Part shown: positions 9,330 to 14,460 of the stretch, one piece after another
How positions within the stretch are numbered: the first letter of the stretch is position 1
Layout: the number at the start of each line of letters is the position of its first letter
NCBI GenBank assembly: GCA_031553655.1
Contig: JAVBLG010000061.1
Location: 1-14,460 of the forward strand
From: JAVBLG01 sp031553655
GTDB lineage: Bacteria > Desulfobacterota > Desulfovibrionia > Desulfovibrionales > Desulfovibrionaceae
DNA length: 14,460 nt
Reading direction: 5' to 3'
Notes under the pieces: model-generated
What the model saw: only the letters and a program-made list of their open reading frames with translations
Databases searched by the model: none
What the model was told of the DNA's origin: nothing
Made by a program: the position numbers and the translations under genes

Positions 9330-9348
9330 ATTATAAAAACGATATAAT
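9330..9348. promoter_or_regulatory. Inverted repeat upstream of sodC, possible operator
   Basis: ATTATA (9330-9335), seven bases, then TATAAT (9343-9348) form a perfect 6-bp dyad in the 197-bp spacer upstream of sodC. On the minus strand one arm reads as a perfect -10 box (TATAAT), but I see no good -35 at 16-18 bp. An operator overlapping a promoter is possible. The spacing does not fit a standard PerR box (7-1-7), and in AT-rich DNA such a dyad can occur by chance. Confidence 0.25.
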
Positions 9349-9431
9349 CAGCAATGTTGTAAAAATGCCTCTTAAATGTGTTTTTAAATATAGAAAAATA
9401 CTATGATATAATTGGAAAAAAATTTCCTTTT

Positions 9432-10340
9432 TTATCGCAGGCAAATGAGTGTAGTGCCGCCAAAAGCGATAAAAGTTCCTGATACCGCTATGGGTGAAGG
9501 GCGGCGGCGTTGTATGACTGATGTCAGCAACATAATCATAACCGGCTGAAGACCGATCAATGCGGCAGCCACTCCCGCCGGGGCCAGGGCCAGCGCCACG
9601 CCCGACATCCATATGCCCAGACCACTGAACAGGGCCGCTCCTGCCAGCAGACGGAACATGTCCGGCCTACCTCTGAAGGCGCTGATCGACTTTTGCGGCC
9701 AACGTCGTATCAATCCGCAGAGCCACAAAGCCGCTCCGGCGAAGATTATACGCACGGTAGTGGCCCATATGGGCGTGGGGCCGGTCAGAAGCGCGGCTCT
9801 GAAAAATATAAAACTGGCCGCCAACAAAAACGATGATACAAGAGCATAAGACACGCCGATCAGAAGCTCGCGGCGGTTCGGCTGTCGCTGGCCCGGCAGC
9901 ATGACCCCTCGCCCTTCGGCTATTACCGTACCAACTCCGAAGGTGGTGAGTGCTATTCCTAAAGCAATCTGCCAGCTTAGGTATTCACCCAGAAATGCGA
10001 TACCCAGCAGCGCCGCCATGGCGGCCGACAGCGATTGCACCAGAATACCGAGATTGGGGCCGATTATAGTAATGGCGCGGTAAAAAAGCATATCGCCCAC
10101 ACTGATGCCGAGAATGCCAGACAAGCATAGCTGCAGCAGCGCCATGGGCGTTATAGGGGCTATGGCTCCCATGCATAAGCTCAAAAATCCAAGCAAAATC
10201 AGCTGCAAAGGCATGCGCATCAGAGTCAGGCTGGCAACTCCCACAGACGAAGCGACAATGGAGTGGGCATAGCCCGATACGGACCAGCCGAAGGCGGTGG
10301 CAACAGCGGCTAATTCCCCTAGTCCAGCGGTAAACATCAT
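9432..10340 (-). CDS. EamA/DMT-family transporter
   Basis: A 302-residue inner-membrane protein with about ten hydrophobic helices in two EamA-type halves of five. The first half runs roughly 5-140 (LGILVQSLSAAMAALLGIAFLGEYLS is the typical end-of-half pattern), the second about 155-300 (GVAAALIGLQPVMIMLLTSVI). A basic loop (PGQRQPNRRE) joins them. The family exports metabolites or amino acids, but substrate cannot be read from sequence. The ATG at 10340 is followed by a second Met and has only a weak upstream site (ATGAG). It lies 114 nt downstream of the deacylase gene and 197 nt upstream of sodC on the same strand; a functional link is not evident. Confidence 0.88.
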   Translation of the reverse strand: MMFTAGLGELAAVATAFGWSVSGYAHSIVASSVGVASLTLMRMPLQLILLGFLSLCMGAIAPITPMALLQLCLSGILGISVGDMLFYRAITIIGPNLGILVQSLSAAMAALLGIAFLGEYLSWQIALGIALTTFGVGTVIAEGRGVMLPGQRQPNRRELLIGVSYALVSSFLLAASFIFFRAALLTGPTPIWATTVRIIFAGAALWLCGLIRRWPQKSISAFRGRPDMFRLLAGAALFSGLGIWMSGVALALAPAGVAAALIGLQPVMIMLLTSVIQRRRPSPIAVSGTFIAFGGTTLICLR

Positions 10341-10370
10341 GGTTTTATACTCATCAGAGTTATTGACAGG

Positions 10371-10405
10371 CCCCGGCGGTAAACTTTCACTTAACAGACG
10401 CGGGG
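10371..10405. other. Hairpin between deacylase and EamA genes
   Basis: CCCCG(G)CG at 10371-10378 pairs with CGCGGGG at 10399-10405, a 7-bp stem with one bulge and a 20-nt loop, in the 114-bp spacer. No T-run follows on the minus strand, so intrinsic termination is unlikely; it may be a leader structure of the EamA transporter mRNA or chance. Confidence 0.2.
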
Positions 10406-10454
10406 TGTAAGGTCGGTTACATAAACTTAATTGTTTTTTGCGAAATTTGGGAGA

Positions 10455-10916
10455 TTACTCCCGGCATACGTCGATCCATTTCCCTCCGGTGAAGAGTTCG
10501 AGATCGGAAAGGGAAATGCGTACAGCATTATTGGCGGCCCCGGCGGCGGGGTAGATCGGGTCGAATTTTTTTAGTGCCTGATCAAGATATATTTTTACAC
10601 CGGGCATAAGAGCAAAGGGGCATACTCCGCCCACAGGGTGCCCGGTGAGCTCAGCCACTTCTTCCGGCTTGGGAAAACAGGCCTTTTCACCAAAATGTTC
10701 CTTAAACTTTTTGTTGTCCACGCGTGAAGTGCCCATGGCCACAACAACAATGGGGCCGCCACGCGTCTTGAAGCACAGGGTTTTGGCTATGCGCCCCGGC
10801 TCACAGCCCACGGCGGCGGCAGCCAAGTCCACAGTAGCGCTGGATGTTGCGAATTCCATGTAAGAGTCGGCCAGGCCGCGCTCTGAAAGAAAGTTTTTAA
10901 CTTCCGTAACGCGCAT
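10455..10916 (-). CDS. Free-standing YbaK/EbsC-type aminoacyl-tRNA deacylase
   Basis: A 153-residue single-domain editing protein of the YbaK/ProX/INS fold, which hydrolyses mischarged tRNA, commonly Cys- or Ala-tRNA(Pro), in trans. Visible landmarks: the RIAKTLCF segment with K45, the likely catalytic lysine; the conserved loop GHPVGGVCP (92-100), like the GYxxGGxxP loop of YbaK; and a C-terminal core (KIYLDQALKKFDPIYPAAG, ELFTGGKWIDVC). The ATG at 10916 is chosen because GGAG lies 7 nt upstream; an in-frame ATG at 10952 has no ribosome site and would add 12 residues outside the fold. The substrate class (Cys, Ala or another amino acid) cannot be settled by eye. Its neighbourhood to a ProS with a reduced INS domain makes Pro-tRNA proofreading attractive. 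Confidence 0.88.
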   Translation of the reverse strand: MRVTEVKNFLSERGLADSYMEFATSSATVDLAAAAVGCEPGRIAKTLCFKTRGGPIVVVAMGTSRVDNKKFKEHFGEKACFPKPEEVAELTGHPVGGVCPFALMPGVKIYLDQALKKFDPIYPAAGAANNAVRISLSDLELFTGGKWIDVCRE

Positions 10917-10923
10917 CGGGAGT

Positions 10924-10927
10924 CTCC
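10924..10927 (-). promoter_or_regulatory. Ribosome binding site deciding the deacylase start
   Basis: On the minus strand GGAG lies 7 nt before the ATG at 10916. The upstream in-frame ATG (10952) lacks any comparable site. Confidence 0.65.
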
Positions 10928-10973
10928 GGATTATTGCGTCATAATGTTTCAAACCATAAGGGACATTTTGATG

Positions 10974-11006
10974 AAATAAAAAACCGACCTAAGCATATAG
11001 TTCGGT
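10974..11006 (-). terminator. Intrinsic terminator of nikR
   Basis: Read on the minus strand, ACCGA pairs with TCGGT. Inside, one A-G mismatch is followed by CTA pairing with TAG around a 6-nt loop (TATGCT). Six T residues and then ATTT follow at once. It lies about 55 nt after the nikR stop and about 58 nt before the deacylase start, so nikR and the deacylase gene are probably separate units. Confidence 0.65.
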
Positions 11007-11060
11007 AAAAGTAAATCTTGCTTATTTTAGGTACCCGAAAATTCCAAGCAGGCCTATTAC

Positions 11061-11483
11061 TTACTTCAGGTCGTGCCCGGTGGTGGTCATGGTGAACGAG
11101 CCGTGTTTGACCCCCTTGCAGGAAATGAGTTTTTCGGCCAACTCGCGTATTTGTCCCACATGGCCTTTAAGCACCAGTACTTCCAGGCAGTTATGGTGGT
11201 CTAGGTGTATATGCAGAGTTGCGGCGATGTTGGCGTGAGAGTTGTGCTGTATGCTCATCAGTCTGCGGCTGAGGTCGTTTTTGTGATGGTCGTAAACCAT
11301 AGTCAGGGTACCCGCGCCTTCGTCCGGCGCATCGGTTTCCCATTTGTCCGCAACCAGGGCCTTACGGATGAGATCCCGTATCGCCTCGGAACGGTTGGAA
11401 TACTTGTGTTTGGCACAAAGAGAGTCAAAGGGTTCCAGAAGCTCTTCATCCAAAGACACGCCGAAACGTATTGTCTTCCCCAT
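11061..11483 (-). CDS. nikR: Nickel-responsive transcriptional regulator NikR
   Basis: A 140-residue ribbon-helix-helix metalloregulator. The N-terminal DNA-binding part is GKTIRFGVSLDEELLEPFDSL, with NRSEAIRDLIRKAL as helix 2. The C-terminal ACT-like domain carries the high-affinity nickel site: aligned to E. coli NikR, H80, H91, H93 (LHIH) and C99 (HHNCLEV) are all present. The ATG at 11483 gives the usual family length and starts at the conserved ribbon strand; extension to 11618 would add 45 residues unlike the family. GGA lies 5 nt upstream of this ATG. It would control nickel uptake genes, which are not in this window, and in this kind of organism serve [NiFe] hydrogenases. It is divergent from ispG and followed by its own terminator. 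Confidence 0.95.
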   Translation of the reverse strand: MGKTIRFGVSLDEELLEPFDSLCAKHKYSNRSEAIRDLIRKALVADKWETDAPDEGAGTLTMVYDHHKNDLSRRLMSIQHNSHANIAATLHIHLDHHNCLEVLVLKGHVGQIRELAEKLISCKGVKHGSFTMTTTGHDLK

Positions 11484-11569
11484 ATTTTTCCAGTTAACCT
11501 TGTTTTTTCCAATTCTACGTGCAGTAATCGAATAATATACAGTTACGCAAAAGTAAACCAGCCCCTTGC

Positions 11570-11625
11570 CGTCTGCTGCCGGTAGTGGCGGCAGTTTGTC
11601 GTCAGACGAGGAAAGCAAATTTTCC
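11570..11625. other. Nested hairpin element between nikR and ispG
   Basis: An outer stem CGTCTG (11570-11575) with CAGACG (11603-11608) directly continues into an inner stem CTGCCG (11576-11581) with CGGCAG (11589-11594), a 7-nt loop and an 8-nt bulge on the 3' side. A second small hairpin, GGAAA (11610-11614) with TTTCC (11621-11625), follows. Together they give 12 stacked GC-rich pairs in an otherwise AT-rich spacer. On the minus strand this would lie in or upstream of the nikR leader; on the plus strand it is upstream of the candidate ispG promoter. Confidence 0.45.
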
Positions 11626-11639
11626 GTGGGATTATGAAT

Positions 11640-11668
11640 TTGATTTTTAAGCTGCGATGAGATAAAAT
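11640..11668 (+). promoter_or_regulatory. Candidate sigma70 promoter of ispG-proS
   Basis: TTGATT (11640-11645), a 17-bp spacer, then TAAAAT (11663-11668): four of six and five of six matches to consensus at ideal spacing. Transcription would begin near 11675, about 45 nt before the ispG ATG. Confidence 0.45.
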
Positions 11669-11719
11669 ATAACGTTTAGATATAAGCAAATATATAAAAT
11701 TAAAAAATTGGATACAGGC

Positions 11720-12808
11720 ATGGGCAATGGCGGCATATGGGACGGACGGCGGCCGACAAGACAAATAAAAATAAAGCATTTGGCCATTGGCGGCAACGCT
11801 CCGGTGAGCGTGCAAAGCATGACCAATACCGATACTCGCGATGTTGAGGCTACCTTGGACCAGCTTGAGCGGCTGGCCGAGGCCGGTTGTGAAATAGCGC
11901 GGTTGGCCGTGCCCGACGAAGAGGCGGCCAGGGCTCTAAAAAGCATTGTCGCGCAAACGGATCTGCCGCTGATCGCCGATATACATTTTGATTACCGTCT
12001 GGCCGTTGCCTCACTTGAGAGCGGTGTGCACGGCCTGCGCATTAACCCTGGCAATATTGGCCCGCGCAAGAATGTGGATGCCGTGGTTGACGCCGCCAGG
12101 GCGCATAAAGCCATTATTCGCATCGGGGTAAACGGCGGCTCGCTCGAAAAGCGTTTTTTGAGCGAGTTTGGCGGCCCATGCCCCGAGGCCATGGTTGCCA
12201 GCGCCCTCGAACACGTGGCTATGCTGGAAGAACGCGGCTTTCACGATTTAAAAATTTCACTTAAATCATCTTCCGTGCCCGATACTGTGGCGGCTTACCG
12301 CCTCTTGTCCGCTAAATGTGATTATCCCTTGCACATCGGCATTACCGAGGCCGGAAGCCTGTTGCGTGGGGCCATAAAAAGTTCTGTGGGCCTGGGCATT
12401 TTGCTGGCCGAAGGCCTGGGGGATACCATGCGGGTTTCGCTTACCGCTGATCCCGTTCGCGAAGTGTTTGCCGCCTATGAAATTTTGCGCGCCCTTGATT
12501 TTCGGCGACGCGGGCCGGAAATAATCTCGTGTCCCACCTGCGGGCGTACTGAAATAGATATGATGAGCCTTGTGGATGAAGTGGAAAAGCGCCTACAGAA
12601 AGAGACCGCCGATTTCAAGGTTGCGGTGATGGGGTGCGTGGTCAACGGCCCTGGTGAGGCCCGGGAAGCCGACATCGGGCTGGCCGGCGGGCGCGACCGG
12701 GGCGTTATCTTCCGCAAGGGCGAAGTTGTGCGCTCGGCGCAAGGGCAGTCTGAATTGCTCGCGGCCTTTATGGAAGAGCTTGAGGCATTCATTGCGCAAC
12801 TTAGATAA
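11720..12808 (+). CDS. ispG: 4-hydroxy-3-methylbut-2-en-1-yl diphosphate synthase
   Basis: A 362-residue cytoplasmic iron-sulfur enzyme (also GcpE) of the MEP isoprenoid pathway. It reductively converts methylerythritol cyclodiphosphate to HMBPP. The N-terminal TIM-barrel part shows PVSVQSMTNTDTRD, LIADIHFDYRLA and LRINPGNIG. The C-terminal 4Fe-4S domain has C271 and C274 (CPTCGR), C306 (GCVVNGPGEA) and E313, matching the cluster ligands of E. coli IspG. The ATG at 11720 is preferred, with GGA 7 nt upstream; an in-frame TTG at 11708 would add four residues. Length is close to the family norm. Only 45 nt separate it from proS, and no terminator is seen there. Confidence 0.96.
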   Translation: MGNGGIWDGRRPTRQIKIKHLAIGGNAPVSVQSMTNTDTRDVEATLDQLERLAEAGCEIARLAVPDEEAARALKSIVAQTDLPLIADIHFDYRLAVASLESGVHGLRINPGNIGPRKNVDAVVDAARAHKAIIRIGVNGGSLEKRFLSEFGGPCPEAMVASALEHVAMLEERGFHDLKISLKSSSVPDTVAAYRLLSAKCDYPLHIGITEAGSLLRGAIKSSVGLGILLAEGLGDTMRVSLTADPVREVFAAYEILRALDFRRRGPEIISCPTCGRTEIDMMSLVDEVEKRLQKETADFKVAVMGCVVNGPGEAREADIGLAGGRDRGVIFRKGEVVRSAQGQSELLAAFMEELEAFIAQLR

Positions 12809-12842
12809 CACTTTTGCGCGTTATTTTTTATATTTAACCTTC

Positions 12843-12848
12843 AGAGGA
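12843..12848 (+). promoter_or_regulatory. Ribosome binding site of proS
   Basis: AGAGGA ends 5 nt before the ATG at 12854 and supports that start. The 45-bp spacer has no terminator hairpin, so proS probably relies on the ispG transcript. Confidence 0.7.
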
Positions 12849-12853
12849 ATATA

Positions 12854-14422
12854 ATGAGATTCAGTGAAGCTTTCATTCCCACTCTTAAAGAAGCTCCCGC
12901 CGATGCGGAAGTTGTAAGCCACAAATTGCTTTTGCGCGCCGGCCTGGTGCGTCAGCTGACCTCAGGCGTGTATAGCTACATGCCTCTTGGCCTGCGCTCG
13001 TTGAATAAGGTGGCCAATATAGTGCGCGAAGAAATGAATCGGGCCGGAGCGCAGGAAGTTTTTTTACCCATGGTGCAGCCCGCCGACCTATGGCAGGAAA
13101 CCGGGCGTTGGGAAGTTTACGGCAAGGAACTGTTGCGTTTTAAAGATCGCCACGACCGAGATTGCTGCCTGGGGCCTACCCATGAGGAGGTAATCACCAA
13201 GGTTGTGCGTGACGAAATAAAATCTTACCGCCAGTTGCCTTTCAATCTCTATCAGATTCAAACCAAGTTCCGCGACGAGATTCGCCCGCGTTTCGGCCTG
13301 ATGCGCGGCCGCGAATTCATGATGAAAGATGCTTACTCCTTTGACCGCGATGATGCCGGGGCTAGTAAAAGCTATCAGGCCATGTACGAGGCCTACAAAC
13401 GCATTTTCAGCCGCCTGGGACTCAATTTCCGCCCTGTTGAGGCCGATTCCGGTTCCATAGGCGGTAATTTTTCCCATGAATTCATGGTGCTGGCCTCTAC
13501 CGGCGAAGACACCATCGCGGCTTGTGCCGATTGCGATTTCGCTTCCAACATTGAGCGCGCCAAGGTTATGTATAAGGGCGGAAAATCCGCCGAACACGCG
13601 CTGTTATGGTTTAAAGCCGATGAGCGCATTGTAGCCGTTGCCGTGCGCCCCGGCCGCGAAGTGAACGACATCAAGGTAAAAAACTATCTGGATTCCAAGG
13701 TTGTGGCCTCAATTACCGAAGAACAGGCCAAAGCGGCCGCCGGGGCGGAAGTTGTGCGTCTGGCCGACAATGAAGTAGATCTGCCCGGAGTGCCTAACGC
13801 CGACCTGCGTTTTATAGCCGAGGGTGACCCCTGCCCGGTTTGCGGCGGCAAGCTTAATTTCCCCGAAGGCATCGAAGTGGGGCATGTGTTCAAGCTGGGC
13901 ACCAAGTACAGCGAGTCGATGAAGGCTTGCTACACCGATGAAAGTGGTCACGATCAATTTATTATCATGGGCTGCTACGGCATCGGCGTATCGCGGGTAG
14001 TGGCGGCGGCCATAGAGCAGAATCACGACGACGGCGGCATTATCTTTCCCCCGCCCCTGGCCCCCTACGAAGTGGCCCTGCTCAACCTCGACCCCAAAAA
14101 CGAAGAAGTTAAAACCAAAACCGAGGCCCTTTATGCCGCGCTCAATGCGGCGGGCATTGAAACTCTCATGGATGATCGCGACGAGCGCCCCGGCGTCAAG
14201 TTCAAAGATGCCGACCTAATCGGCTTTCCCATACAGATTGTGGTTGGCGGCAAAAGTCTGGCGCGCGGCGTTGTGGAAGTTAAGGACCGCCGCACGGGCG
14301 AGCGCGGCGAACTGCCTGCCGACGGATTTATGGCCGCTTTTGACGGCTGGAGGGAAAAAGTTCTCTCTGGATGGAAGAATCGTCGTTATAATACGTTTAC
14401 GGCGCAGTCGAAAACCCATTAA
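12854..14422 (+). CDS. proS: Prolyl-tRNA synthetase with a reduced INS editing domain
   Basis: A 522-residue class II synthetase that charges tRNA(Pro). Motif 1 lies in the region LRSLNKVANIVREEM..EVFLPMVQP; motif 2 is FRDEIRPRFGLMRGREF (about 138-155, with E154); motif 3 is GCYGIGVSRVVAAAIEQN from residue 373. The anticodon-binding domain follows (APYEVALLNL, MDDRDERPGVKFKDADLIGFP). Bacterial-type ProS is usually about 570 residues, with an INS domain of about 180 between motifs 2 and 3. Here that stretch is only about 115 residues. CxxC pairs C224/C227 and C327/C330 flank it, as in many bacterial ProS. The segment aligned to the catalytic VKTLV lysine reads AEHALLWF, so lysine is absent, and both flanks of INS are deleted. 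Aminoacylation should be intact; cis-editing is probably lost. Confidence 0.95.
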   Translation: MRFSEAFIPTLKEAPADAEVVSHKLLLRAGLVRQLTSGVYSYMPLGLRSLNKVANIVREEMNRAGAQEVFLPMVQPADLWQETGRWEVYGKELLRFKDRHDRDCCLGPTHEEVITKVVRDEIKSYRQLPFNLYQIQTKFRDEIRPRFGLMRGREFMMKDAYSFDRDDAGASKSYQAMYEAYKRIFSRLGLNFRPVEADSGSIGGNFSHEFMVLASTGEDTIAACADCDFASNIERAKVMYKGGKSAEHALLWFKADERIVAVAVRPGREVNDIKVKNYLDSKVVASITEEQAKAAAGAEVVRLADNEVDLPGVPNADLRFIAEGDPCPVCGGKLNFPEGIEVGHVFKLGTKYSESMKACYTDESGHDQFIIMGCYGIGVSRVVAAAIEQNHDDGGIIFPPPLAPYEVALLNLDPKNEEVKTKTEALYAALNAAGIETLMDDRDERPGVKFKDADLIGFPIQIVVGGKSLARGVVEVKDRRTGERGELPADGFMAAFDGWREKVLSGWKNRRYNTFTAQSKTH

Positions 14423-14436
14423 AAGTGTTTGGTAAA

Positions 14437-14460
14437 GGGGGTTGGGGGCGTGGGGGTGGG
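14437..14460 (+). other. G-quadruplex motif just after proS
   Basis: Four G-tracts (14437-14441, 14444-14448, 14452-14456, 14458-14460) are separated by loops of 2, 3 and 1 bases. This satisfies the standard G3+ N1-7 pattern on the coding strand, 14 nt past the proS stop. The motif touches the window edge and may continue. Confidence 0.6.

Noticed and set aside
9413..9426. GGAAA-TTTCC hairpin as terminator of the EamA transporter gene
   Set aside because: The short all-weak stem sits across the gene end and has no T-run after it on the minus strand.
11524..11558. GTAA/TTAC half-sites in the nikR promoter region as a NikR operator
   Set aside because: The TTAC...GTAA arms are only 6 bp apart and the outer GTAA...TTAC arms face the other way; neither fits a NikR operator with its long spacer as I know it.
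11484..11618. Longer NikR starting at 11618
   Set aside because: The 45 extra residues do not resemble NikR, while the ATG at 11483 starts exactly at the conserved ribbon strand.
1..14460. tRNA genes, CRISPR arrays, insertion sequences or phage genes
   Set aside because: I saw no cloverleaf, regularly spaced identical repeats with spacers, transposase motifs or terminal inverted repeats.

Overview
The window looks like a chromosomal segment of a sulfate-reducer-type deltaproteobacterium, probably Desulfovibrionaceae. The basis is an ispG-proS pair, a NikR nickel regulator, a LapB-type type I secretion cassette, and mixed GC-rich codon use with AT-rich spacers. The family assignment is inference from gene content; nothing here fixes the genus.

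Left half (1-8476, plus strand): a four-gene type I secretion locus. First comes the 3' part of a giant secreted protein whose frame is open from the left edge, so its start lies outside the window. It has an uninterrupted run of 93 Pro-Glu (one Pro-Asp) dipeptides. Two tandem modules of degenerate RTX-like repeats follow, each closed by a related C-terminal cap. Then come a TolC-family outer-membrane channel, an ABC ATPase/permease with a C39-like domain lacking the catalytic cysteine, and an HlyD-type adaptor. Together they make a complete envelope-spanning exporter next to its probable substrate, a surface adhesin-like protein.

Middle (8477-11483, minus strand): a periplasmic Cu,Zn superoxide dismutase, an EamA/DMT transporter, a free-standing YbaK-type aminoacyl-tRNA deacylase, and NikR. 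A good intrinsic terminator follows nikR. A weaker hairpin lies between the convergent hlyD-like gene and sodC.

Right part (11484-14460, plus strand): a 236-bp spacer with a nested hairpin and a plausible sigma70 promoter, then ispG (isoprenoid MEP pathway) and proS, probably one operon. ProS is short. Its INS editing domain has lost both flanks and the catalytic lysine segment, while a free-standing deacylase of the same fold sits about 2 kb away. Directly after the proS stop the window ends in four G-tracts that fit a G-quadruplex motif.

The points most worth a second look are the Pro-Glu array with its in-frame 6-bp expansion history, the duplicated cap architecture of the secreted protein, and the reduced ProS editing domain paired with a nearby trans-editing candidate.
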